The notes: generated by a model not told the origin, from the letters alone. Shown: positions 1 through 10,535, numbered from the stretch's first letter. The stretch: 64,000 nucleotides of DNA from Notospermus geniculatus (GCA_002633025.1 NMRB01000939.1:54853-118852), one strand, 5' to 3'. Program-made: numbers and translations.

Positions 1-473
1 TGTAATGAGCGAGAACGACGAACTTTGGAATCGCTGTCACCACGTTGGACGAGAAATCTCGTAACCAACATCAGTGGCGGCATCACGACCTGTCACGTCA
101 TCCTGCGGCAAATTCTCCCCCGATGAATTTTCAATTCATGATTTTATATGAATGCAAAAATTAGATAAAAGGTGAGGCTATTTTAATGACGTTTTTATTT
201 CTTCAGCTCTTTGAAATTTCGCCTGCTACAGTTGACTTCTCAACTCCCTCGTCTTGGTCATTTGCATAATGGCGGTGGAACAACTCGTTCATGAAATGCT
301 CAGGGGGCTGAAACGCTGACTCGGAACTAATCAGAACTTACAGAATTCATATTTGCTTAGTGAAATTTATTCCTAGTTATCTTTGTCGGTCAAAAAAAGT
401 TTGAAGAAGCTGTGTGCAGAGATCCATCGCTTCCCATCTTGATGTCTCAGATGTCTCCTTGACGTAAAGAGGC
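1..473. other. no recognisable feature
   Basis: Ordinary non-coding sequence. I see no ORF with protein character, no terminal repeats and no RNA gene. Confidence 0.5.
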
Positions 474-616
474 CAGTAGGCCCCTTTCAAAAGTCTTCAG
501 CAGGTAATAACAACATCCTCGCCCCAGGTCAAAACGTGAAAGATGTACATCGTGTGCATTTTGACCTGGGGCGAGGATATTGTTATCACCCGCTCCAGAC
601 TTTCGAAAGGGGCCTA
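474..616. repeat. foldback MITE, arms about 60 bases
   Basis: The two halves are inverted copies with a loop of about 20 bases. The arms share a run around the motif CCTCGCCCCAGGTCAAAA and end in AGGCCCCTTTC. The open frames in both directions are by-products of the palindrome. No target duplication is clear. Confidence 0.7.
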
Positions 617-754
617 TGTACAAATGCACAGATGCATGCAGGACATGACACACCAGCCAGTGCACAAATAGGGCTAGCCCACATACACACATGCAGGCCA
701 ATACTTACGCTGAATAAGTGAATGTCGTCCAGTTCTGATCCTACACGCTAATTC

Positions 755-870
755 CTAGTCCAATCCAAGCCCCTAACCCCAACCCTGACCCTCAACCTAA
801 TTGTCACTGACCCCTAACCTTATCCTAAACCTAGTCCTGACCCTAATCGTCACCGCTAACCATCCTAACC
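755..870. repeat. degenerate CCCTAA/CCCTGA-rich tract
   Basis: A run of imperfect hexamers (CCCTAA, ACCCTG, CCTAAC) resembling a decayed interstitial telomere-type repeat. No perfect array remains. It could equally be simple C-rich satellite decay. Confidence 0.4.
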
Positions 871-1028
871 ATGTAAACCTGGGTACACTGGTTTAGACAA
901 CATTTACACATTGTGCAATACTTACGGGGTTCTCTTCAACCCCAAGAAAAGAATACTGGGTTCCTCCAACCTTTAAACCACAGATCTACTTATTGAACAG
1001 ACCAACATAAGCGTTCGGCTTAACTTCA

Positions 1029-1142
1029 GGGTCCATGTTCATAAACATACTTAAGTCAAAGTGTGATACTTATCTTTTGTGTTGAACAAAGGACAAGTGT
1101 CACACTTTAGACAGACTTAAGTAGTTTTATGAATATCGGCCC
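1029..1142. mobile_element. GGGCC-type MITE
   Basis: Terminal inverted repeats: the left end reads GGGTCCATGTTCATAAAC and the reverse complement of the right end reads GGGCCGATATTCATAAAAC, each followed by ACTTAAG. The ends resemble other GGGCC-starting MITEs in this window. The element has no coding content. Confidence 0.6.
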
Positions 1143-2090
1143 AGAATCCCCGATCGGAAGTGACGTTATGCCATGGCACACAATGGAAATCCTATTGTTG
1201 GATGCGGCTTATTCCATCAGTCGGCGACCTTTTTTTGGGCACTTATCGGGGGTTCTAAATTTGTTCCATAAAAACTACCAACCCCTAGCAAAACTAGGAA
1301 TTTTAGATGTAAACTGAACTTTTCTACAATTATATTTCTTCCTTCAAGGACTCCCAACACACACTTGTCAGAGAAACCAGAACTCTTGGCGTCTGATCAT
1401 TTTGGCCCTCGCTATTATTTTCTTCTCATCTTCTTAAGAGGGTTAAATGTTAATCTAAAACAAAAGATAAACTTTACACGACGTGACAATGCATCATCGT
1501 CGCGCCGACAACTCATCACGTCACACGATTAACAATGCGGCACAGGTCAACCGGGTCATCACGTTTCCACCTGGTAGCTTCCCCTCGTGACCTGTACGGC
1601 TTTAATTTCATCCGTTATGCAACAGAGCATGCCTGACGGAGCCGTGGCGTTATCCAGCGATGGCCGAACGCGACGGACCATATGCGTTTTCATGAATCTT
1701 ATTATTGCACTTGATATAACAATATGTGCTCACGCCTGGGTGATGAGATGGGGAAAGACAATGAGGGCTACGTTAAGAAAATCTTCATTACCTTTCTTTA
1801 TTATGAGGCGATGAATTTTCAGAAAGTTCAGTTCTGTTTGCTCGTAATTCAGACTTAGTGGTTGCGAAGGATGAAAATTAAATGGGGAGAAATCCAGTGG
1901 CGTGTGACTGTTGGTGTGTATCCTCCAGCCAGGCCTTTCAGTTACATAGAATTGGTTAGACCCTACATTTCTTTGGGCACACTTCACGCTGATAGGAATT
2001 AGAGAATTGTAGCATGTCTTGGATGTGATTTCTGCCCAACCAACCTATAACAGGCGCAGATCCAAGATTTGGCAGAGTTGGGTCAGGGCT
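1143..2090. other. no recognisable feature
   Basis: Unique-looking non-coding sequence. The short open frames overlap each other on both strands and have no recognisable protein character. Confidence 0.4.
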
Positions 2091-2099
2091 GCTGAAGGC

Positions 2100-2342
2100 G
2101 GTCATTGTGGTACGTCATTGTAGGTGGGTGCCAAAAGTACCCGTGCCGACGGGGGTCTGGCCAGAAAATTTTGAAATCTAGAAGGCGGTAGATGCGATTT
2201 CCTGGCACCTCACGACAGAAGCTTTATTTTTACGTTTTTTTTGCTGATTATTGCAAATTATTGAAAAAAAACAACTGGTGGTGATGAGCAGGGGGTCACG
2301 ACCCCTGACATGCCCGACCCCCCCTCTGGATCTGCGCCTGCT
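2100..2342. mobile_element. relic of a hAT-like GGATCC element
   Basis: Contains the internal block GGTCTGGCCAGAAAATTTTG and ends in a CCCCCTCTGGATCTGCGCCT-like terminus. Both match the better preserved copies at 5875-6149 and 12394-12654. The left end is not clear, so this copy is truncated or decayed. Confidence 0.5.
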
Positions 2343-2885
2343 ACATGTATGAGGACATCATGCTGCAACCAAGTCAAGTTTCTATGCACAAAGTGTTGCC
2401 AGGATACTTTATGGAAGAGTATAAAGTGGAACAAGGTTAAATTTGAGCAATTAACCCTAATTTGGGCACACTTTTGACCAGTTACATACATATTGAAAGG
2501 CCTGCCTCCAGCTCCAAAGTTAAGGCAGATTTGTTGTTGGTTAACAAGGTTTACCTTGACTTCACGATCACCCTTAGGTAACCCTTTCCCGCAACTGTAG
2601 CAAATTTTTTTCACCATTAGGCCCCATCGGTCCATACCAGCCGTACAACCGCTTGGCTGCACCATGATTCACCCCTCGGCTAACTCCTTGCTTGAACAAC
2701 CCAGCCATGTCATGTCGATTGGCAAATGATTAGGTTGTTGGACATCTCGGATATTCTGTCCCCTCTTATCTCCACCCTGCACCTGTATCTCACATTTTCC
2801 ACGCTCCATTGACCCCTTCCTGTGTTATTTTTATTCTCGCAAGGTTTGCCCAGCTTTGCCAGCAAGAGATACGGTTCATTTGGTC
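2343..2885. other. no recognisable feature
   Basis: Non-coding. The minus-strand 135-codon open frame through 2258-2665 crosses the relic hAT-like element and shows no family resemblance, so it is not called as a gene. Confidence 0.4.
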
Positions 2886-2890
2886 GTCTC

Positions 2891-3108
2891 TGGCTGTTAA
2901 TCTAGCAGTTTGTCCTGTCTCGTTCTGGTCTTATGTGAAGGGAACCATGAAATACGGGAGGTTCTGGAAGCAATGGCACTGTACCGTGACCACAGGATAA
3001 TCTGAAGAGGGTACTGTTAATCTACAAGGTTCCCCTGTCTGGTTCTGGTCTTTTGTGCAGGGAACCATGAAATACAGGAGGTTGACAACGCTGTGGAACT
3101 GTACGAAT
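2891..3108. repeat. local tandem duplication, about 123-base period
   Basis: The block with GTTCTGGTCTTATGTGAAGG and AACCATGAAATACGGGAGG recurs once with a few differences, starting near 3018. It is a two-unit imperfect duplication. Confidence 0.6.
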
Positions 3109-3178
3109 TGTCTGGGGACGAATTGTCCATGGGGTCGAATTGTCCAGTGACAAATTGTCCTGGGACGAATTGTCCTGG
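3108..3178. repeat. short tandem array of GAATTGTCC-type units
   Basis: Four or five imperfect units of about 18-20 bases carrying GACGAATTGTCC. The array abuts the hAT-like element that follows. Confidence 0.6.
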
Positions 3179-3188
3179 CGCCACAGTG

Positions 3189-3332
3189 CAGGGCGGATCC
3201 AAAAATTGGCAAAAGAGGGGGCGCCCTGTGATAGAAACCTTGAAATTTGCGCCAAGTTCCAGAATTTCATGGATGATTTTACAGATTTTGTTGGCCAAAA
3301 GGGGGCCGTGCACCCCCTTGGATCCTTGCCTG
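3189..3332 (+). mobile_element. hAT-like MITE (CAGGGCGGATCC ends)
   Basis: Starts CAGGGCGGATCC and ends GGATCCTTGCCTG. It shares internal sequence (AGAAACCTTGAAATTTGCG, then TTTTACAGATTTTGTTGGCC) with copies at 5512-5685, 54096-54263 and 60671-60836. CAG..CTG termini and, in a sister copy, an 8-base target duplication suit hAT. Confidence 0.65.
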
Positions 3333-3439
3333 CCGTGACCTAGTGTGAACAGTCTGAGGTGGGATTTGTGTTTGAGGTATGGCCTCATCTACCTCCACTG
3401 GCCTAGGACCTGCTTGAGCAAGGAGGTTGGAGGATGTAT

Positions 3440-3699
3440 TTGTATTTTATTTTTCCGTCAGGGCCAAGGCCATAGCATTATTGCAGAGGAGGCCATCACA
3501 AGCTAACTCATGTTGCTCACTTGGAAGGGGTCTTTTACTTGCCCTTGCAAAGAAACAAGGTACAAGGCACCACGGCTTACTGTCCCATGCGATGGACGTG
3601 AAGAGCCGGGAATGAAATCCCATATGGCTCAGGTTGGATTCGAACCTGGGACCTGCCGCTTGCTGAGCAGACGTGATAACCACTAGGCTATCAGGGCTA
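3440..3699 (-). mobile_element. tRNA-headed SINE, family 1
   Basis: Read on the minus strand, the head has a pol III A-box (TAGCCTAGTGG) and B-box (GGTTCGAATCC), then a body with TGGGATTTCATTCCCGGCTC and CCTTGTACCTTG, and a tail GACGGAAAAAT followed by AT-rich sequence. Two other copies lie at 11053-11302 and 32008-32283. It is a retroposed copy, not a tRNA gene: the acceptor stem does not pair and the unit is about 260 bases. Confidence 0.85.
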
Positions 3700-3841
3700 T
3701 GGAGGATGTTGCACCACATTATCATGAAGCAAAAATAAGTGGACAATAAAGTGAAAAAAAATAACTGGTAACAGGACAATGTGATCACACCCTGTCAAAA
3801 TTCAAATCGTTGTTCAACAAAGGCAGTTGCCCCATTGAAAG

Positions 3842-4051
3842 TCATCCTTCCCTGATTTTAGTTCCACCCAGCATGCCGAGGTCCCCGTCGTTGTAGCCGA
3901 AGAGGAACACGCTCTCCTGTGGAGCAAACCAGGTCAGGCGGAAATCGAGAACATGGTTGCTGATTGTGTCGCACAATGGGCGTGCCGCGGACCACGGTCT
4001 GTAGACGGTTGTTCTCCGCACCTCGTCTGTTAGGACGGGCTGCACGGTCAT
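3842..4051 (-). CDS. candidate coding exon, unrecognised
   Basis: A minus-strand frame of about 69 codons, open a further 13 or so codons upstream. The translation has an aromatic and polar mix unlike the repeat-derived frames nearby, including WFAPQESVFLFGYNDGDLGM. A weak GT donor could follow the Gly codons near 3870, and AG acceptors exist upstream. The region is not part of any repeat I can see here. I do not recognise a family. A chance open frame is quite possible. Confidence 0.2.
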   Translation of the reverse strand: MTVQPVLTDEVRRTTVYRPWSAARPLCDTISNHVLDFRLTWFAPQESVFLFGYNDGDLGMLGGTKIREG

Positions 4052-4367
4052 TTGCGCCGTATTCTTTGTGCTATTGTTGTCGGAAAGAGGGAAATCATGA
4101 GATTAGGGTACTTCAGCAGCAATTATTCGATGCTCCCTCATCTTTTGATTGAATTATTCGATGCTCCCTTTCTTTTGATGTCTGTGTTTCAAAGCGTTTA
4201 ATGGATCACTTTTGATGAATCATTTTCATACCCAAACTGGAGGCCAGTGCGTGGTATTAAAAGTTAAAAATCATAGTGGCTATCTGTAGTAATATCTCTA
4301 GCTTTCTCCAGCATGATAAAGAGAAAAGCCTGAATTCCTCCCCCTGCCCCCACCCCCGCCCCCGCCC

Positions 4368-4521
4368 CCCATCTCAAATATTGGCATGATATAAAAATCT
4401 CTGAATCCCCCATCTCAGATATTGGCACGATATAAAAATCTCATCTCAAATATTGGCACGATGTAAAAATCTCTGAATCCCCCATCTCAGATATTGGCAC
4501 GATATAAAAATCTCTGAAGCC
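4368..4521. repeat. 40-base minisatellite, about 4 units
   Basis: Units of the form CCCATCTCAGATATTGGCAC followed by GATATAAAAATCTCTGAATC repeat with a few substitutions and one shortened unit. A C-rich tract precedes the array. An unresolved base lies at 4522. Confidence 0.85.
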
Positions 4522-4522
4522 N

Positions 4523-5147
4523 GCAGCTGGTTTTCCAGGTCTGTTAGCTTCCTGTATTTCCACACGGGTGAATTTCACGACTGAGCGAACGCCTGCCTGG
4601 TTATTTAAATTCACGGAGCCAGCGAGGCGTAACTACATGTTATTCAATGGCTTTCGTTAGGATTGTTATTGGGCTGGCTCATTCCTTCGCTCAGGTTGGA
4701 GAGCTCACTTCGCTGGTATTTCTGTCTCATCCGTAGCGGTGTTGTGCCGTGATTTGTCAAGTTTCTGCCGACTTTCCCCGACGCAAGATCTCGATGTGAT
4801 ACAACAGTTATCAACTTGAGGCTAATTATACGCGAGTGCATCGGGTGGAAAGTTCGATAACGAACACGTTGGGAGACAACTTCACCACGATTTCGTTCAC
4901 CCCAGAGGCCTAGGGATATCTCTATGTTTTAGTCGGCTGCAGCATGTCCGTGTTCAGGAAAGAGCCGAATTTTTTCATTCCATGCTTGGGAGTTGCTCTG
5001 ATTTGACTCACGAGTTTCCCTGTGGACATAACACTGACTCGTCTTGCTCCGTATAAATTGTCTTTTTCGTATCCGCTGCTGTGGTGCAGGTGAGAGTGAA
5101 GTGTGCTGGTTGAATGAATCTGACTTGACATTGGATTAGAAGGCAGC
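4523..5147. other. no recognisable feature
   Basis: Non-coding sequence. Minus-strand open frames at 4644-4841 and 4922-5182 are unconvincing, and the second runs into the SINE fragment. Confidence 0.4.
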
Positions 5148-5226
5148 ATGAAATAATAACGGGTTTCTAAGGTTAAAGACATAACTTCCTACCGGACTCG
5201 AACCCACGGACCCTCGCATTAGGCAG
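5148..5226 (-). mobile_element. tRNA-headed SINE family 2, fragment
   Basis: Minus-strand B-box (GGGTTCGAGTCC) next to GAGGGTCCGTG, plus the adjoining ACGGGTTTCTAAGG body. It matches the fuller copy at 28797-28926. The A-box half is missing. Confidence 0.6.
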
Positions 5227-5511
5227 TGGATTAGAAGGGAAAGTTGACAAAAGATTGGAAACGAACTATGTTCCCATTTTGTTGGACTTCAAAAGTTTCT
5301 CTTGAGTTGTGATAGTAAGACATTTCAGAGCGGATGTGACTCAGTTTGAAAACATATTTTTGTCAGAGGAGAATATAGTGAGAGCAAGTGCCCCCCAGTG
5401 CAGATGCACATCTGATATTTTCATCTCTGGTCTAGTTTTGAAAAGGTGAGTGGTATTTTTATCTCTTTTTGCAAGTTTGCCTGTTTGGAAGGGAAGATGA
5501 TGGCAAGTGTT

Positions 5512-5685
5512 CAGGGGCGGATCCATGATTTCAAAAAAGAGGGGGTGCACTGTGCTAGAAACATTGAACTCTCCGGTGAATTTCAATGATTTGCTCCAAC
5601 TTTCAGAATTTTATGGTCGATTTTACAGATTTGTTGGCCGAAAGGACTGCGTGCACCAGGTGTGCCCCCCTTTGGATCCGTGCCT
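5512..5685 (+). mobile_element. hAT-like MITE (CAGGGGCGGATCC ends)
   Basis: Starts CAGGGGCGGATCC and ends GGATCCGTGCCTG, with a GTGCACTGTGCTAGAAACAT internal block shared with 54096-54263. Flanks do not give a clean 8-base duplication. Confidence 0.7.
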
Positions 5686-5726
5686 GGTATTTGAGATGGA
5701 TTGCATGAAAATCTTGAGACTCAGTA

Positions 5727-6149
5727 GAGTGGAATCTCACTTTTGAGAACACCTTTGGGACTGCCCGGTGCTGTCCTCAATTGAGAGGCGTCTACAATAC
5801 AGAGGTTAAAATGAACTGTTGGGGATTGAATTTCAGTGTCCTTAAAAGAGGGGTGTCCTCCTGGCAGAGGTGTCCAGGGGTGGATCCAGGATTCTGGTAA
5901 AGGGGGCACAGAGGCCACAGCTGGACCGATGAAGGCACGAAGCCACGGGGGGAGGGGGTCTGGGGTCTCCCCCAGAAAATTTTGATATCTATAAGGCCGT
6001 TAGATTTTCCACCATCTGAGGGACAAATTACAAGGCAATTCTGTGGCACTTTGAATATGTTGAAAAAGGGCAATTTTTCTAACGTTACGTGGTCACCGAA
6101 ATATGGGGGGGGGGGCACGGGCCGGGTGTGCCCCCTGGATCCGTGCCTG
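5727..6149. mobile_element. pogo-like MITE relic interrupted by a hAT-like MITE
   Basis: 5727-5874 is a degraded, inverted copy of the 178-base MITE seen at 7462-7639 (GAGAGGCGTCT, GGTGTCCTCCTGGCAGAGG). It is cut at 5875 by a 275-base hAT-like element that starts CAGGGGTGGATCC and ends GGATCCGTGCCTG. The latter matches 12394-12654. Confidence 0.65.
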
Positions 6150-6758
6150 GTGTCTGTAAGGGAGGTTCTTGAAATATATATCTATTCATTAAAAATTTTC
6201 CGTTAAACTCGCATGCTGTGAAAAAAAATTGCATACTTGTCAGTGGATCGGTTTTCTGGGTTATTTTACTGGAATTCACTGGTGTTGGTTGACCTGAGTC
6301 AACCAAGGGACTTGAAAATATTGACAACTTCTACACCCAAATGAGAAAACAGAAGTTTCGTTGGCTCGTATCTCACAAGTATCATGCTAAGCTGACGTCT
6401 GACATCATTGTGACATGAGGAAGAGCATTTTGTTACAGTCGATTCTCTATTTTCCTTGCTTTGAGAACAAGAAAAAAAATCAGTCTCTTGGTACATCCTT
6501 CCTGTATTTGTCACACTTTCAACAGTTTCAAGCATATTTTTGTCCACTTTTCTTGTGTTACGTGTCAAATAATGTTTTAGGGGTGAAGTGGTATCAGGTC
6601 CGGGGAGGTGCCCTATCAGTTTTGGTTATGATGTGTGTGTGTATGCCTGAAAAAGTCTTTGTTTATTCAGATCGTGAGATCATGCAGAACAAAGTTCTTG
6701 CAGTTTCTTTTACTTGGCCAAGATTTAATGACAGAACACTAAACCTTCCCGTATTAAG

Positions 6759-6944
6759 ATAATAAGCAAGAAGTCAATCTCCAGAATTCACAAATTTTCG
6801 ACCCCAACCGGGGTCTTTTTCAAGTGGAACTTTACAATCTGAAACTCTTTTCTAGAGTTTCAGATTGTAAAGTTCCACTTGAAAAAGACCCCGGTTGGCG
6901 TCGAAAATTCGTGAATTCTGGAGATTGACTTCTTGCTTATTATC
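6759..6944. repeat. 186-base near-perfect palindrome
   Basis: The left arm from GATAATAAGCAAGAAGTC is mirrored in the right arm down to the same sequence reversed. By eye there are only about two mismatches over roughly 90 paired bases and almost no loop. A GACCCC-AACC-GGGGTC hairpin lies within each arm. Related GGGGTC-AAAATTTGTGAA-type sequence occurs at 17150 and 22740. Confidence 0.9.
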
Positions 6945-7019
6945 ATTTTGTGTGTCAATTTTGTGCTATTCTGTATCTTGGTTTTCCCGTATTAAGAAAG
7001 GATATTTTTCTCATTTCAG

Positions 7020-7053
7020 ACTGAAAACCTTCCAGTAAAGATCCTGCTGCATG
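7020..7053 (+). CDS. candidate 34-base micro-exon
   Basis: A strong acceptor (TTTTTCTCATTTCAG) is followed by 34 bases open in one frame as TENLPVKILLH, then a consensus donor (ATG|GTAAGT). No partner exon can be identified within reach, so this may be a chance pairing of splice-like signals. Confidence 0.2.
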
Positions 7054-7089
7054 GTAAGTTAATTCATTTGTCTTGTTTGTTTTACCCTT

Positions 7090-7243
7090 AAAGCGGTGAC
7101 AGACTAGTGCGAAGGCGACGTGTCCTGCAGGCGCTCCGCCAATCAGATTCTTCGGTAGGTGTTTCGGTCCATGTTACCGCCTCCCTGATTGGTTGAATGC
7201 GTTCCCGACGTGTTGCATGCTTACACGCCAGTCTGTCACCGCC
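7090..7243. mobile_element. TAA-target MITE (AGGCGGTGACAGACT ends)
   Basis: Termini AAAGCGGTGACAGACT and its inverse AGTCTGTCACCGCCTTT. A sister copy at 14183-14333 has the same ends and TAA at both flanks, which suits a PIF/Harbinger-type target. The interior carries CCAATCAGATTCTTCGGTAG. Confidence 0.75.
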
Positions 7244-7246
7244 TTT

Positions 7247-7402
7247 ATTCATCGTTTCCACGACGTAACATCTTTCTGTGACGTTGCGCGTTTTGCCCCC
7301 GGCTTTGCATCATCAGCAGTGGATTTTGCCCCCGGCTTTGCGTCATTGTGGCGACGTCAGCAATGGCGGACATTGTCGGAGTTACGTCGTGGAAACGATG
7401 AA
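7247..7402. mobile_element. palindromic MITE (TATTCATCGTTTCCACGACG ends)
   Basis: Inverted ends TATTCATCGTTTCCACGACG about 25 bases long around a centre with repeated TTTTGCCCCCGGCTTTGC. A second copy lies at 46014-46189, just upstream of Pax exon 2. Confidence 0.75.
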
Positions 7403-7461
7403 TAGTCCCAGTATAGCCAACTGCCAGTTTATGTTTACATGCCATACAACAGTATAAATTA

Positions 7462-7639
7462 CAGTGGAACCTCCCTTAACGGACACCTCTGCCAGGAGGA
7501 CACCTCTCTAATCAGGACACCAATGTTCAGTCCCAAACTGGTCATTTCTATTCATTTCAACCTCTATAATCAGGACACCTCTCAATTAAGGACAGCATCT
7601 GTCAGTCCCGAAGGTGTCCTTAATAGAGAGGTTCCACTG
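7462..7639 (+). mobile_element. 178-base pogo-like MITE
   Basis: Ends CAGTGGAACCTCCCTTAACG and its inverse, flanked by TA on both sides. The interior has alternating GGACACCTCT motifs. Length and ends match copies at 21951-22128, 43417-43594 and 50384-50562. A TA target and CAGT termini suit Tc1/mariner, pogo branch. No transposase is present. Confidence 0.85.
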
Positions 7640-7794
7640 TATACTGTTATGGCGAGTAAACATATGATACTGAAACAATAAGCTGAGAAAGCAAAACTTC
7701 CTTAATTGCAACTGCTTTGCATCACTGCGTGCTCTGTATAAAACAGGGCCTTGCTGAGTCAGTATTGGGTCGGCAATGAAAAAAAAATGATTTG

Positions 7795-8254
7795 GCAGAT
7801 CACAATTGACAGGCCTTGAATTGACGTGCAAAGTTACGTGTAACCTGCATGCAACTTACGTGCAACCTCACACGTAAGTTACGTGTAACTCAGGGTGCAT
7901 TTCTTGTACATGTATCTGCGGAACCTGCGCGTAACTAAAGGCCTCCGTACACTGAATGATAAAAGTCGAAANGGGGGGGGGGGGGGGAGTGCGAGGGGGG
8001 TTCCCCCCTCGTTATAATTTTTTTTGAAAATAGAGGATAAAAAACGCCATTTCCAGACATCTGAGATTCCCATTTAAATGTAAAACAAGACTCAAATTTG
8101 GGCGCCCTTAATTTGGGCTCTGACGTTAAACGTCGTTAATTTGGGGGAATATAAAGGCCTGTACGCGAACCAAAGATACAACTTGAGCGTAACTTAATTA
8201 CATGTAACATGTGGGAAGCTGTTGGTATGTCAAATTCAATTGTGATCTGTACAG
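7795..8254. mobile_element. TA-target MITE with GTTACGTGTAAC motifs, degraded
   Basis: The right end CAATTGTGATCTGTACAGT and a degraded left end match the clean element at 61658-61889. Several ACGTAA/GTTACGTGTAAC half-palindromes lie in the left third. A G-rich tract containing an unresolved base (7972) interrupts the middle. Confidence 0.55.
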
Positions 8255-8265
8255 TAAAGGGTGTA

Positions 8266-8739
8266 AAGTCCAGCAACATCTAAGCGCGACCCAATGGAAT
8301 GCGGAAGTCAGGAAATGAGACATGAATTTGCAGTTTTCAATTATACATTCGACTTGCGTAACCGGTGACGATCCGTTGCACACTATTGGGCACCACTAAA
8401 GTCTGTTTGTTCAGTGATCGCGTTGTCGATCGGTTATTCAAGAGTTGCATGTGATTAAAGATCCGTGGAAAATCCAACTAATATATGTGATCCGGTCTGT
8501 GAAAACCCTGCCAAAGTTGCTACGGAATGACATAGGCCTTGATCATATCTGCCCTTTGTTGCACAATCGATACGGCTTTATTTGCCACTAATGGACCGCT
8601 GTCTTTTCATTGTGATATCACTCCCTACATAACTTATCAACCCTGTGGTGTTCAGCGACTTTGACTGGGTTTTGCCAAACTGGGTCACATTGCCTAACCT
8701 CCACATTCCATTGGGTCGCGCTTAGATGTTGCCGGACTT
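8266..8739. mobile_element. TA-target MITE (AAGTCCAGCAACATCTAAGC ends)
   Basis: Inverted ends of about 45 bases carrying GCGCGACCCAATGGAATGCGG, flanked by TA. Sister elements are at 51358-51585 and 63211-63429. The 474-base interior has no ORF of note. Confidence 0.8.
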
Positions 8740-8758
8740 TATGGACAGTTTCTCACTA

Positions 8759-8910
8759 ATGCCCGTTGTACACAATCAAATTTTTCATCCAATTTTCTGA
8801 TTATGCTCAATAAAGGCCTACATGCGGGTTTATACATTGAAGCCCCAATAGGCCCAGAATATGAATTTCCAAAAAATTGGATGAAAAATTTAATCGTGTA
8901 CAGCGGGCAT
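8759..8910. mobile_element. MITE (ATGCCCGTTGTACAC ends)
   Basis: Terminal inverted repeats of about 38 bases (ATGCCCGYTGTACACRAT, then TTTTTCATCCAATTTT) around a short spacer. It sits 20 bases from the preceding element. Confidence 0.8.
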
Positions 8911-9285
8911 AACAAACATAATTTTGAAAAAGGAAATCAGAATGAGCTCCATCTGTCATTGAAGAAGGTGACAGGACTCTAGCTGCATGTTCTCATCTAT
9001 TTCTAAAAAATACGCATGCAGACATATAATTTGGGAATTTTTTTGTCAAATTAGAATGTCCTATTGCAAACGACCTAATTATTGTCGAATGATGCTTTTA
9101 ACGGTGACAAAATTGGCACCAAATGTGTCAGTCATCAAACGAGATAATCAGACAAAAATGATGGATTCCAAACCTCTCACAGTGAGGGAGTTTATTGTCA
9201 ATAGGTGGCAGCACTGCACCAGATCCAGGAAAATTTGGCTGTTGTGGCCGTTCTGGTCTGCAGATCTGGATCTTGGCTCATTGAG

Positions 9286-9808
9286 TACCGTAAGCAAAAT
9301 ATTTTCGCGAGGAAAAATTCTCGCGAATATCATGAATTGCTGCAGTGCTTGCTAAATTTGTTCTCCGCGAATGCAAATTACTATCGACACCCGCCATATG
9401 CGGATTTAGGATTTAGCGGGATTTAGGATTTAGTGGGGAAAAAGCGCAACACAAATTTTGTTTCCGCTAAATCCTACATGTATATCGATGAGTCATCAGA
9501 CCAATGGAGCGTGGGGATTCCCATTGTGATGTCATTCCCGGAGTCTCCCTTGTGCCCGGAACGAGTGTTTACACATAACGGGCATTGCAGTATGCAGGTG
9601 ATTAGTACAGGTTGTGCCAGGAGCTTCCTGCTTCCTGAGAAGTGTGGTGTCGATCTTCTTCATGATTCTGGGTGCAACACTCGCGAATATACTTTCCTGC
9701 AGAAAATTTTTATAAAGCCCTTTTACTGTGAATATTTCTCCCCGCGAATGTTGGATTTTTAGGCCATTCGCGAACATTTAGGATGCGAAAATATTTCGCT
9801 TTACGGCA
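9286..9808. mobile_element. MITE with TACCGTAAGC ends and CGCGAA motifs
   Basis: The left end TACCGTAAGCAAAATATTTT is the inverse of the right end AAAATATTTCGCTTTACGGC. CGCGAATRT motifs repeat inside. Open frames across it (9433-9762 and others) are non-coding by-products. Confidence 0.65.
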
Positions 9809-9899
9809 TAATATCACTGGTTCTTTGGGTGCACTGAAATGGTTGCCAATGACGGAGTAGCCGATGAAGTGGGATGCCCCTGACATTCTCAGCATCTCG

Positions 9900-10440
9900 G
9901 CCCTTCGAGGGTTAACGTTATCAGCCGTTCCAATCAATGGCCCATTAACTATTGACCTAGTTGTTCATAGAACTATGGCCGAAATATGCCAAGCATGCTC
10001 ATGGTCCTCTCTCACTTATAACCATTAAATATAATTAGAACCATTTCCTCTATAGCTGCGTGATAAATGCATTAACTTGGACAATTTTTGCACAAAGAGG
10101 CTGGAAAAAGTGCACTATTGTTTTCGCGGCTATTAACTTTGTCCTGGTTTATGCATCATTAGTCGGATAGGAGATTGACCGAGTATAGTTCAATATTTTG
10201 ATGTTGGGCGCGGCACCGAGTCTGTTGTTTTCAAAACCGCGGTAGAAAAAGTGCTAGTAATATCATGTAAAACAAGTGGAAGTGCCCAATATTGTGGATC
10301 GAAAATCGATAGAATGTTGAATTTAAAAACAAAGTTAAAGTTTGGGTATATAGTCTGATATCATTCAACAACAGTAGAGGTGTCATCTGACTTCTGCAAC
10401 CTTTCAGTAGAACTCAGATGAGCTGCTCATTCAGCGCTAC
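9900..10440. other. no recognisable feature
   Basis: AT-rich non-coding sequence without terminal repeats or convincing open frames. Confidence 0.4.
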
Positions 10441-10454
10441 AATCTGAGCATTTG

Positions 10455-10535
10455 AGACTGGTACCCATAACCTGGGTGGAGAGAGGCCAGTAAGGTAAAG
10501 AGACTTGCCCAAAGTCTCATGCCACCCGTAGCTAG
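10455..10535 (-). mobile_element. SINE core fragment
   Basis: Carries ACCTGGGTGGAGAGAGGCCA, then GTAAAGAGACTTGCCCAAAG. The same block occurs in the longer SINE at 45285-45580. No tRNA head is kept. Confidence 0.5.

Noticed and set aside
1587-1987. Overlapping plus and minus frames near the left end
   Set aside because: Short, mutually overlapping, no recognisable protein character and no splice support.
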